DNA of 9,519 nt. It comes from Candidatus Kapaibacterium sp. (lineage in GTDB: Bacteria; Bacteroidota; Ignavibacteria; Kapaibacteriales; HRBIN21). Positions within the stretch are counted from its first letter, which is position 1, and each line of letters begins with the position of its first letter. The notes under the pieces were generated by a model that saw only the letters and a program-made list of their open reading frames with translations, was not told where the DNA came from and did not search any database. The stretch lies in the NCBI GenBank assembly GCA_025055465.1, contig JANWXA010000066.1, forward strand, positions 1 through 9,519. The letters run 5' to 3'. Positions 1-6,805 of the stretch are shown one piece after another. The translations under genes were made by a program, and so were the position numbers.

Positions 1-138
1 CTGGCACGCTGGGTGGAGTCGGAAGCAGGATATCATGAGCGTATATGGTATTTTCAGGGCTATGCCCCGGGTGCGTACGTGCTCGTTTTTCGGACTCCCA
101 CGGAGAGCCGTTTCATCCCAGTTCTTCTATTACCGTAG
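1..138 (+). CDS. 3' end of a gene, probable secreted protein with T9SS-like C-terminal tail (partial)
   Basis: Frame 1 is open from the first base to a TAG at 136-138 and gives 45 residues of a C-terminus. The tail has an aromatic residue, then an APGAYVLVF core, a charged turn (RTPTES) and a closing hydrophobic strand (FIPVLLLP). That pattern, a Gly-x-Tyr strand then a short turn then a final strand, is typical of type A sorting domains that direct proteins through the type IX secretion system of Bacteroidota. If so, the product is exported across the outer membrane and its tail is cleaved there. Nothing can be said about the passenger domain, which lies outside the window. The next gene begins two bases after this stop. 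The reading frame is well supported by its position. The sorting-domain reading is a pattern match on a short piece and could equally be the last beta-strands of another beta-sandwich protein. Confidence 0.5.
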   Translation: MARWVESEAGYHERIWYFQGYAPGAYVLVFRTPTESRFIPVLLLP

Positions 139-140
139 CG

Positions 141-827
141 ATGTGGGAATTCTGGACGCCGACAGAGGTGCTTGTGCACGCACCAGACTTAGTTGCTGTG
201 GAAGCAGGTCCGGCAGCTACGGTAGGCTATCTTCTCATGGATATTTCTGCTGGCGAAGCCTGCGTTATCGATGTACCGATGGGGAGCGCCGAGCGCTTCG
301 TAAGGCTGGCCCAGGAGCACGGAGTTCGAATTTGCCGCATCTTGTTGACGCATACCCATTGGGACCATGTGGCCGATGCAGCAGCACTGCAGCGCATCAC
401 GACAGCTCCTTTGGCTGTTCATCCCTGTGATGCATATCGGCTGACAGATCCTGTGGAGCTACGTCTCTGGCAACTCCCTTTGCCCTTTGAGCCGGTGGAA
501 GCGCAAGAATTCCTTGACCACCAGCAGCACCTTCAGTGCGGTACAGCATGGGACCTGGAGGTACGCCACACGCCAGGGCATACGGAAGGCGGAGTCTGCT
601 TCGTGGAACACCGGCGGCGTATAGTTTTCTCTGGGGATGCACTTTTTGCCGGCAGCATTGGCCGGACTGACTTGCCTGGTGGGGATTTGTCCCAGTTACT
701 GCGTGCTATCTCCGAACAATTGCTGACCTTGCCTGATGACTTTCGGGTCTTTCCCGGCCATGGCAGTCCTACCACCATTGGGAGGGAGCGCCGAGAGAAT
801 CCCTTTCTGCAGGATCGCGGAGTATGA
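141..827 (+). CDS. Metallo-beta-lactamase-fold hydrolase, YcbL/glyoxalase II (GloB)-like
   Basis: A 228-residue cytosolic-looking protein with no signal peptide and a complete binuclear metal site. THTHWDH at residues 70-76 supplies H71, H73, D75 and H76; TPGHT supplies H147; FSGD supplies D166; PGHG supplies H207. GRTDLPGGD (174-182) and the closing RERRENPFL (215-223) are hallmarks of the short glyoxalase II/YcbL group, whose members hydrolyse S-acyl-glutathione or related thioesters. The long C-terminal helical domain of classical GloB is absent, as in YcbL. The reading frame is open back to base 45, but that extension overlaps the preceding gene and has no family-like sequence, so I chose ATG 141, two bases after the upstream TAG. 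GTG 168 is an alternative start. No clear Shine-Dalgarno sequence precedes it. The gene overlaps the following lptE-like gene by four bases (ATGA), suggesting translational coupling. The exact thioester substrate cannot be read from the sequence. Confidence 0.88.
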   Translation: MWEFWTPTEVLVHAPDLVAVEAGPAATVGYLLMDISAGEACVIDVPMGSAERFVRLAQEHGVRICRILLTHTHWDHVADAAALQRITTAPLAVHPCDAYRLTDPVELRLWQLPLPFEPVEAQEFLDHQQHLQCGTAWDLEVRHTPGHTEGGVCFVEHRRRIVFSGDALFAGSIGRTDLPGGDLSQLLRAISEQLLTLPDDFRVFPGHGSPTTIGRERRENPFLQDRGV

Positions 828-1333
828 GGGTGTTGTCAGAAATTGCTCAGAGCTTGCTTAGCATTCTCTCCCTAAGTTGCGTGCTGGTTAGCTGTTATTC
901 CTTCACCGGTGGCAGGCTGCCGGCGCATCTGCGTACGGTTGACTTGAGTCCGGTGGTGGACAATACGGCCTTTGGCATTCCGATGTACCGGGAGTACCTG
1001 ACTCAACAGCTCGTCCGGCGCCTGCAGCAAGAGACACCGCTGCAGCTTGTGTCCGGTGAGGCGGATGCTCGTCTCAGTGTGTGGCTCCAGCGTATTACTG
1101 ACGTCACCCTGACAGTGCGCCCAGGCGAGGTGGAACGGGAGCGCCGAGCAGAAGTTGCTGTAGAAGCAGAGTTCTACGATGCGGTGCAGCGGCGCACCTT
1201 GTGGCGTCGGAGCTTTACTCGCTACGAGGTCTACGCTATTGCTGGCGGACAACAGGCCCGTGACCACGCCTTTTTGCGGGCTCTAGATACAGTGTGCGAT
1301 GACATCCTGTTGGCTATTGTCTCTGCCTGGTAG
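824..1333 (+). CDS. lptE: LptE-like LPS-assembly lipoprotein
   Basis: A 169-residue probable outer-membrane lipoprotein. The N-terminus has a hydrophobic stretch (about residues 10-23) ending in LVSC, a good lipobox with C24 as the lipidated cysteine. It is followed by YSFTGG, then a strand with the sequence DLSPVVDNTAFG. That arrangement (lipid Cys, Y-S-F, 'LPxHxxT', then a 'v.DNt' strand) and the later 'aDARLSVWLQRITD' strand are the pattern of the LptE family. LptE plugs the LptD beta-barrel and helps insert LPS into the outer leaflet. The C-terminal half alternates strands and ends in a helix, as expected. The ATG overlaps the stop of the hydrolase gene (ATGA), and only 23 bases separate it from the downstream glycosyltransferase gene. 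The family is inferred from the N-terminal pattern and size. LptE proteins diverge strongly, so another small envelope lipoprotein remains possible. Confidence 0.72.
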   Translation: MRVLSEIAQSLLSILSLSCVLVSCYSFTGGRLPAHLRTVDLSPVVDNTAFGIPMYREYLTQQLVRRLQQETPLQLVSGEADARLSVWLQRITDVTLTVRPGEVERERRAEVAVEAEFYDAVQRRTLWRRSFTRYEVYAIAGGQQARDHAFLRALDTVCDDILLAIVSAW

Positions 1334-1356
1334 GTAGCATAAGCGTTGATGCGGGC

Positions 1357-2808
1357 ATGGAGCAAGTGGTACTTGGACTGTACACGCTGATTCTGAGCGT
1401 GCTCTTCTTCTTCGGACTGCACAGTTTGGTCATGGTTTACTATTACTGGAAGACCGCCAAACTGCCCCTGAAGCAGCCGCCGCCGTTACGAGATTTCCCA
1501 ATGGTGACGGTACAGTTGCCCATCTATAACGAGTACTACGTCGTGGAGCGCCTTCTCCGTGCAGTCTGCGCGCTGGATTATCCGCGCGAGCGCCTGCAGA
1601 TCCAAGTATTGGACGATTCCACTGATGAGACGACCCAGCTCCTGGAGCGTCTCTGCACAGAATATCGTGCCCGTGGCTTTCTGATCGAGCATATCCGCCG
1701 GGGCGTGCGTGAAGGATTCAAGGCTGGCGCCCTGCGTTACGGATTGCAGTATGCCAGGGGGGAGTTCATCGCCATTTTTGATGCCGATTTCGTCCCGCGC
1801 CCGGACTTCCTTCAGAGAACTCTTCCCTACTTTGCCGACCCCCGGGTGGGAATGGTGCAGACACGCTGGGAACATTTGAACGAAGGTTACTCGTTTCTAA
1901 CGCGCGCTCAAGCCTTGTCCTTAGACGGGCACTTTGCTATGGAGCAAACTGTGCGCTACCGTGCGGGATTCTTCATCAATTTCAATGGTACTGCGGGGGT
2001 GTGGCGCCGGGAGTGTATCCTGGACGCCGGCAATTGGCATGCTGACACGCTGGCGGAGGATTTAGACTTGAGTTATCGGGCGCAGTTGCGGGGATGGCGC
2101 TTTGTCTTTCTGCCCGATGTCACAACGCCAGCAGAATTGCCGGTGGAGATCAACGCTCTAAAGCTACAGCAATACCGATGGACAAAAGGTGCTATTGAAG
2201 TGGCCCGGAAACTGCTGCCCGACATCTGGCGCTCCCGATTGCCCTTCCGCATCAAGGCGGAGGCGACCGTTCACCTAACCAGCAATATAGTTTTTCCCTT
2301 CATTCTGGCTGTTGCTGTGTTGAACGTGCCGGTGGTGCTACTCAAAAACACGTTGGAGGGGTACGATACTTTTTTCACAGCGCTGTCAATCTTCGTGCTG
2401 GCAGGGATCGGTACGTTTCTTTTTTACCTCTATGCTCAGCGCGCGGTCCACTGGGATTGGCAGCAGCGCCTGCTGCTTTTCCCCATCTTTTTGGCAGGGA
2501 GCATGGGGTTTGCTGTCAATAATACCAGAGCGGTCCTGGAGGCACTGTTGGGCAAACGCACGGAGTTTGTGCGCACGCCGAAGTACCATGTGATCGCGCC
2601 TGGAGACCGCTGGCAGGACAAAAAGTATGTTCCTCGCCGCCTGCATCCGCTTGTGCTGATTGAGCTGGTTTTGGGTCTGTACTTCCTGGTTGGGATGGGT
2701 ATTTCGCTGTACCACGCTGAGTTGGCAGCGTTGCCTTTCCAGGCAATGTTTGGCTTGGGCTTTGGTGGTATCGGGGTACTCTCGCTTCGGCATGCACTTC
2801 AACGCTAA
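1357..2808 (+). CDS. Family 2 glycosyltransferase, CslA/cellulose-synthase-like, integral membrane
   Basis: A 483-residue inner-membrane enzyme expected to polymerise or transfer sugar from a nucleotide-sugar donor, making a beta-linked glycan. One membrane helix (about residues 5-30) precedes a cytosolic GT-A domain (about 48-290). About five hydrophobic segments follow (about 307-330, 338-360, 371-392, 432-454, 458-478). The processive-GT2 signature is complete: DDSTD at 86-90, the DxD motif in FDADF (D142, D144), the acceptor-site acidic pair in AEDLDL (E234, D235), and QQYRW at 271-275 as the QxxRW motif. FNGTAGVWRR (209-218) and FVRTPKY (404-410) are shared with plant CslA mannan synthases and their bacterial relatives. 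No PilZ domain is seen, so direct control by c-di-GMP through this polypeptide is unlikely. The product could be a mannan, glucan or glycolipid. A BcsB-type partner is not present in the window. ATG 1357 is the only sensible start; no strong ribosome site precedes it. Confidence 0.88.
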   Translation: MEQVVLGLYTLILSVLFFFGLHSLVMVYYYWKTAKLPLKQPPPLRDFPMVTVQLPIYNEYYVVERLLRAVCALDYPRERLQIQVLDDSTDETTQLLERLCTEYRARGFLIEHIRRGVREGFKAGALRYGLQYARGEFIAIFDADFVPRPDFLQRTLPYFADPRVGMVQTRWEHLNEGYSFLTRAQALSLDGHFAMEQTVRYRAGFFINFNGTAGVWRRECILDAGNWHADTLAEDLDLSYRAQLRGWRFVFLPDVTTPAELPVEINALKLQQYRWTKGAIEVARKLLPDIWRSRLPFRIKAEATVHLTSNIVFPFILAVAVLNVPVVLLKNTLEGYDTFFTALSIFVLAGIGTFLFYLYAQRAVHWDWQQRLLLFPIFLAGSMGFAVNNTRAVLEALLGKRTEFVRTPKYHVIAPGDRWQDKKYVPRRLHPLVLIELVLGLYFLVGMGISLYHAELAALPFQAMFGLGFGGIGVLSLRHALQR

Positions 2809-2829
2809 GGGCTGTCCGATAACATTGGT

Positions 2830-3852
2830 ATGGCGATGAGACTGGTATCGTACAGGCTGGGGCGATGTGTGCGAGCAGCGCTGGTGAGCCAGGAGGACTG
2901 GGTGGTAGATGTAGCTGCTGCATGCGAGTTTGCACAACGCCGTGCCGCTCTCCGGTGCTCGTTATTGCTCCCTCCCACGATGCTGCAATTGCTGGAACAA
3001 TGGGAGGTAGCTTACACGGAGTTGCGCCGCTTGCAGGAATGGTGTGCTGGACGAGAAGAGCTGCTGCACTCCGAAGGCATAGCCTTCTCGATGAAGGAAG
3101 TAGTGCTCGAAGCACCACTGCAACCCCGTTCCGTGCGTGATGGATATGCATTTCGTCAGCACGTGGAATCTGCCCGCCGTAGTCGTGGACTACCCATGAT
3201 ACCCGAATACGATCTCTTCCCGGTCTTCTACTTCAGTAATCACCAGGCCGTCACCGGGCCTGGTCCTGTCTTCGTCCAGCATCATCATCTGGAACGACTG
3301 GATTTTGAACTGGAGTGTGCTGTTGTTATCGGAAGAGCCGCAAAGAACCTCCCGGCCAGCCTCGCCGACCGCTGTATTGCTGGTTTCATGGTAATGAACG
3401 ACTGGAGTGCCCGGGAGCTACAGTCGCAGGAAATGAAGCTGAACCTTGGGCCGGCAAAGGGCAAGGATTTTGCCACATCGCTGGGACCCTACCTTGTGAC
3501 CCCTGATGAGCTTGCGGACCGCACCATTCTCACGCCTGAGGGGAACCAGTACGATCTACAGATGACGGCACGGCTCAACGGGGAGCAGATTTCCCAGGAC
3601 ACGTTGCGCAATATGACATGGACTTTTGCCCAAATTCTGGAGCGAGCAAGCTACGGGGTCTGGCTCTATCCGGGGGATGTTATTGGCTCGGGCACGTGCG
3701 GCACAGGCTGCTTGCTGGAGCTCAATGGCACGGGGATCTTTAGCCCCCCGCGCTGGCTGCGGTCCGGGGATACTGTGGAGCTAACTATCGAGCGGCTTGG
3801 CACACTTCGTAATACGGTAGTGCTGGCGGAAGGGGAGAGCGTAGTACTGTAG
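2830..3852 (+). CDS. Fumarylacetoacetate hydrolase (FAH) family protein
   Basis: A 340-residue cytosolic enzyme of the FAH superfamily, which cleaves or hydrates C-C bonds in 1,3-diketo acids and acylpyruvates using Mg2+ or Ca2+. The catalytic set lines up with mouse fumarylacetoacetase: D104 and H111 in DGYAFRQH match its D126 and H133; E160 and E162 in DFELE match E199 and E201; D191, R195 and Q198 in NDWSARELQ match D233, R237 and Q240; K212 in KGKDF matches K253; T289 in GSGT probably matches T350. The N-terminal 95 residues form the smaller cap-like domain. Length fits the two-domain bacterial type near 330 residues. Two in-frame ATGs compete (2830 and 2836); the second gives MRLVSY, a family-like start. 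No good ribosome site is seen for either. No tyrosine- or homogentisate-pathway gene is nearby, so true fumarylacetoacetase activity is only one option; acylpyruvase and related reactions are equally possible. Confidence 0.87.
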   Translation: MAMRLVSYRLGRCVRAALVSQEDWVVDVAAACEFAQRRAALRCSLLLPPTMLQLLEQWEVAYTELRRLQEWCAGREELLHSEGIAFSMKEVVLEAPLQPRSVRDGYAFRQHVESARRSRGLPMIPEYDLFPVFYFSNHQAVTGPGPVFVQHHHLERLDFELECAVVIGRAAKNLPASLADRCIAGFMVMNDWSARELQSQEMKLNLGPAKGKDFATSLGPYLVTPDELADRTILTPEGNQYDLQMTARLNGEQISQDTLRNMTWTFAQILERASYGVWLYPGDVIGSGTCGTGCLLELNGTGIFSPPRWLRSGDTVELTIERLGTLRNTVVLAEGESVVL

Positions 3853-3930
3853 TCCCCCGTGTCGTTGAGTGGTTTCCATGCCGGGACGGGAGCAGGTGCA
3901 CAGCGGTGGCAGTGATTCCAGGGCTTGCTT

Positions 3931-5196
3931 ATGGCGCCTGCTTGGTGGCTGATACCGGCCTTCGTTGCTGGCTACATCCTCATCACCCTGGAACGACCCT
4001 TGCGCCTCAACAAGAGCGCCGTGGCCCTGTTGACTGGGGTTCTGTGTTGGGGTCTTCTCCTGATTGCCTATGCGGAGTACCAAGAGGCCTTTCTGCATGC
4101 CCTGACAGCCTACATCGCTGACATTGCTTCGATTGTGTTTTTCCTGCTGTGTGCGATGGCAATTGTAGAGACCATCCGAGTCCATCGCGGTTTCCTTTTG
4201 CTGGCGCGATGGCTCAGTGTGAAACGGTCGGGAGGAGTCTTTGCATTGATAACTGGCATGACCTTTTTCCTCTCGGCCCTCATTGATAACATGACGTCAA
4301 CGTTGGTAATGATAGCACTCTTGCGGGGGATAGTGCCGGAACAGCGGCAGTTGCGCATACTGCTGGTAGGGCTCGTCATCATTGCTGCAAATGCTGGTGG
4401 AGCATGGTCCCCGATCGGTGATGTCACCACGACGATGCTCTGGCTTGGAGGGCATATCCACACGACCGAAATTGTACGGGTGCTTTTCTTGCCGAGTCTC
4501 GCAACAGTCTTGGTCCCGCTCCTTGTGATGATGCCGTTTCTGCGCCAGGAGTGGAGTGTTCCTACCGTGCGATTTCCTGAACCAGAGCCGTGTGCTGGGC
4601 TGGTTTTCACTCTCGGTATTGGAGGCCTCCTTTTTATCCCCATCTTTCACGCTTTGACGGGTCTTCCGCCGGTCTTTGGAGCATTCTGGGCTGTCGGAGT
4701 GCTCTGGGTAAGCACCGAGGCACTCCATCACCGCCACCCGAACCGTGACCACCTGCGGCTGCAGAGCACATTGCGGGCAATTGACATTAGCAGCCTTTTG
4801 TTCTTTGTGGGGATTTTGCTGGCGGTGGATGCTTTGGAAACAGGACGCGTCCTACCACATCTGGCACGGTGGCTGGATCAGCTTGTGCCGGTAAAGGAGG
4901 CAGCTATTAGCCTGCTGGGCATTCTGTCGGCAGTTGTGGACAACGTACCGTTGACGGCGGCTTGCATGAAGATGTACGCGGCATATCCGCCGAACCATTG
5001 GCTGTGGATGTTGCTGGCCTACGCTGTTGGTACAGGGGGTAGTATTCTGGTTATCGGTTCGGCCGCTGGCGTGGTTGCCATGAATGCTGAGGAGATAGAC
5101 TTCTTTTGGTATCTTACCCGAATTGCGCCTTTAGCACTCCTTGGGTATGGTGCTGGGATAGTGACCCTTCTTGCACTGCGTGCATTTGGATGGTAA
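3931..5196 (+). CDS. nhaD: NhaD-type Na+/H+ antiporter
   Basis: A 421-residue polytopic inner-membrane protein of the NhaD family (ion transporter superfamily), which exports Na+ or Li+ in exchange for protons. The N-terminus ERPLRLNKSAVALLTGVLCW is characteristic. The protein has two inverted halves, each with a charged hairpin: SALIDNMTSTL (115-125) and SAVVDNVPLTAA (333-344), where the Asp-Asn pairs are expected to bind the cation. NAGGAWSPIGDVTTTMLW (154-171) and GTGGSILVIGSAAGV (367-381) are the matching re-entrant glycine-rich segments. The length is normal for bacterial NhaD. An in-frame TGA at 3913-3915 limits the start to TTG 3925 or ATG 3931; I prefer ATG. Neither has a clear Shine-Dalgarno sequence. 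The gene stands 78 bases after the FAH-family gene and 92 bases before the next, so it may close the first transcription unit. A housekeeping role in sodium and pH balance is likely; an arsenite or dicarboxylate relative is less likely given these motifs. Confidence 0.93.
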   Translation: MAPAWWLIPAFVAGYILITLERPLRLNKSAVALLTGVLCWGLLLIAYAEYQEAFLHALTAYIADIASIVFFLLCAMAIVETIRVHRGFLLLARWLSVKRSGGVFALITGMTFFLSALIDNMTSTLVMIALLRGIVPEQRQLRILLVGLVIIAANAGGAWSPIGDVTTTMLWLGGHIHTTEIVRVLFLPSLATVLVPLLVMMPFLRQEWSVPTVRFPEPEPCAGLVFTLGIGGLLFIPIFHALTGLPPVFGAFWAVGVLWVSTEALHHRHPNRDHLRLQSTLRAIDISSLLFFVGILLAVDALETGRVLPHLARWLDQLVPVKEAAISLLGILSAVVDNVPLTAACMKMYAAYPPNHWLWMLLAYAVGTGGSILVIGSAAGVVAMNAEEIDFFWYLTRIAPLALLGYGAGIVTLLALRAFGW

Positions 5197-5216
5197 AGTG
5201 CGGGGGAGGCTTTTCT

Positions 5217-5247
5217 GTTGGTGCCCCAGGGGTTTTTCCTAAGTTTG
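5217..5247 (+). promoter_or_regulatory. Candidate Bacteroidota-type sigma-A promoter (-33 TTG, -7 TAnnTTTG)
   Basis: In the 92-base gap after nhaD, TAAGTTTG at 5240-5247 matches the Bacteroidota -7 consensus TAnnTTTG in every fixed position. GTTG ends at 5220, leaving exactly 19 bases before the -7 box, which is the usual spacing to the -33 TTTG/TTG element. Transcription would begin near base 5254, giving a leader of about 35 bases before ATG 5289. The location, in one of the two longest gaps and before a co-directional gene cluster, fits a promoter for the TPR-DUF3467-branching enzyme-UbiA group. It is a short motif and could be chance; the -33 box is only partly consensus. Confidence 0.42.
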
Positions 5248-5288
5248 CAGCGAGTGGACATGTCTGACCGGTACCATGGGAAGAGAAG

Positions 5289-6794
5289 ATGCGCACATGG
5301 TCTGCAGCGCCTGTGCTTGGGCTTGTAGCGGTGCTCAATTTTCGCTGCGCTTCGCCGGAGTTCACTACTGCGAAAATTGCCTTGGGTCAGCGTGATTATC
5401 CCAAGGCACTGCGCAACTTGGAGATAGAGACGCAGAAGAACCCGGCGAATGGAGAGGCATGGTTGCTGCTGGCGCAACTACATCGGGAATTTACCCGTAC
5501 CTACGAAGCCGCCATAAGGGCGCTACAAAATGTCCGGCAGCATGATAAGGCGGGGCGCTGGACGGAGCAAATCGCGGCTGAGGAATTGGCTCTGTGGGTT
5601 ACCGTGTACAACGAGGCAATCGTGCAGTACAATGCCATTGCTACAGCACAAACCCCTTCAGCCGAACTCTTGCAGAAAGCTGAACGGCCTCTGAACTTGG
5701 CGGTGCAGCTCAAGCCCGATGTGCCTGATATTTATGGCTTGATGGGGGCAGTGCAGGAGCTGGCTCAGGACACTGTGGCAGCCCTTCGGAGTTTTGCTCG
5801 CTATCGTCAGCTACTGGAGCCTGCGCTGGAGGCTGCTCGCCGCACGGGCATTGCCCTCGGGATGCCCCGCTATGAACTTCTTCAGAAGTTGGGTGCCCCC
5901 AATACAAGCCGCGCCATGCCTGTGGAAGGAGACACGCTTTTCGTGGACCAGTGGACGGTGGGCGACCATCCCCTTTATGTCTTCTCCGCTGCCACGGCGG
6001 GGAGAGGGGCCCTCGTAGAAGGTTGGAGGTACAGACCACCCCAGCTCTGGACCGCGGCAGAAAAGGAGCGCTATACCCGCCTCCTCATACAACCTCTCGT
6101 CAGTGCAGCGGTCGCCTTGATCAACCGCGGTCAACTGGAGGAGGCGCTAAGCTATGCGCGTGATATCCTCACGCTGAGCCCTGGCAATGAGCAGGGGATG
6201 AACATCTTGGTGGAAATCTACGACCGGCAGGGACGCACGCAGGAGCTTCTCAGCCTATTGCAGCGGCTTCGTGAGCAATTCCCCGACAAGGCGAGCTACG
6301 TGCTCCAGTACGCTATCGTTCTCACAAAGCAGGAACGCTACGAGGAGGCGGTCAAAGCTTACGAAGAGGCACTGCAAAAAGATTCGACGAACGAGCTGAC
6401 GCTCTTCAACGGGGCTGTTGCGTATAAGAACTGGGCAAGTAAACTGCAACAGGAGGAGATAGAGAAGCGTCGCCAAAACCCTCGTTACCAGGAGCAGCGC
6501 GACCGTTACGTCCCACTTCTGCGCCGCTCCGCGGAGCTCTTTGAGCGCTATCGCCGGCTTCCCGGGAAGCGGGAGGAATTCCTTGCTGCGGAACAGCTAC
6601 TCAACGTCTATGAAGTATTGCCCGATGCAGAGAAGTTTCGCCGCTTGTTGGCGGAACTGGAAGGGCTGGAGCCCCTGTTCGCGAACCAACCCCGCTACTA
6701 CGAGCTTCTCGGCGGTGTCTATGCCCGTCGCGGTGATAAAGTGAAGGCAGAGCATTACTACAACCGTGCCGATCAGTTGCGAAAACAGCCGTAA
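5289..6794 (+). CDS. TPR-repeat protein, probably exported, with a BamE/SmpA-like segment
   Basis: A 501-residue helical-repeat protein. The first 20 residues are a short hydrophobic segment ending in a cysteine (VLNFRC, C20). Export is likely, but the lipobox is not canonical (N, F and R at -3 to -1), so lipidation is uncertain. TPR-like helix pairs are visible at about 24-55, 146-178, 271-335, 337-369 (YEEAVKAYEEALQKDSTN) and 469-501. Between the N- and C-terminal repeat blocks, residues about 191-246 do not look like TPR. They begin GMPRYELLQKLGAP and continue with strand-like stretches (LFVDQWTV, PLYVFS, ALVEGW), resembling the BamE/SmpA fold. Such proteins scaffold other proteins, often at the envelope; no partner is named by the sequence. 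Residues 385-425 are charged and may form a longer helix. ATG 5289 is fixed by an in-frame TGA at 5265-5267 and by GGGAAG at 5278-5283 as a ribosome site. Eleven bases separate it from the DUF3467 gene. Confidence 0.8.
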   Translation: MRTWSAAPVLGLVAVLNFRCASPEFTTAKIALGQRDYPKALRNLEIETQKNPANGEAWLLLAQLHREFTRTYEAAIRALQNVRQHDKAGRWTEQIAAEELALWVTVYNEAIVQYNAIATAQTPSAELLQKAERPLNLAVQLKPDVPDIYGLMGAVQELAQDTVAALRSFARYRQLLEPALEAARRTGIALGMPRYELLQKLGAPNTSRAMPVEGDTLFVDQWTVGDHPLYVFSAATAGRGALVEGWRYRPPQLWTAAEKERYTRLLIQPLVSAAVALINRGQLEEALSYARDILTLSPGNEQGMNILVEIYDRQGRTQELLSLLQRLREQFPDKASYVLQYAIVLTKQERYEEAVKAYEEALQKDSTNELTLFNGAVAYKNWASKLQQEEIEKRRQNPRYQEQRDRYVPLLRRSAELFERYRRLPGKREEFLAAEQLLNVYEVLPDAEKFRRLLAELEGLEPLFANQPRYYELLGGVYARRGDKVKAEHYYNRADQLRKQP

Positions 6795-6798
6795 GGAG
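6793..6798 (+). promoter_or_regulatory. Shine-Dalgarno site for the DUF3467 gene
   Basis: AAGGAG overlaps the TAA of the TPR gene and lies seven bases before ATG 6806. It is the strongest ribosome-binding site in the window, where most genes have none that is obvious. It implies that this small protein is translated more efficiently than its neighbours, and it decides the start codon. Confidence 0.7.
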
Positions 6799-6805
6799 TC
6801 TGTCC

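Noticed and set aside
45..140. N-terminal extension of the metallo-hydrolase to ATG 45
   Set aside because: It overlaps the coding end of the upstream gene in another frame, adds 32 residues with no family-like sequence, and the family-like start is at ATG 141.
2386..3151. Long antisense open frames (183 and 211 codons) over the GT2 and FAH genes
   Set aside because: They lie opposite two genes with clear catalytic motifs, show no recognisable domain, and are rich in Pro/Ser/Arg/Cys as expected for shadow frames in GC-rich DNA.
3888..3962. Small frame (24 codons, starting at ATG 3888) in the gap before nhaD
   Set aside because: It has no ribosome site or conserved pattern and runs into the nhaD start in a different frame.
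5201..5240. Possible rho-independent terminator after nhaD (GGGG...CCCC then AGGGGTTTTT)
   Set aside because: The inverted arms pair for only about four bases with a long loop, and CCCCAGGGG leaves too short a loop for a hairpin, so no stable stem precedes the T-run.
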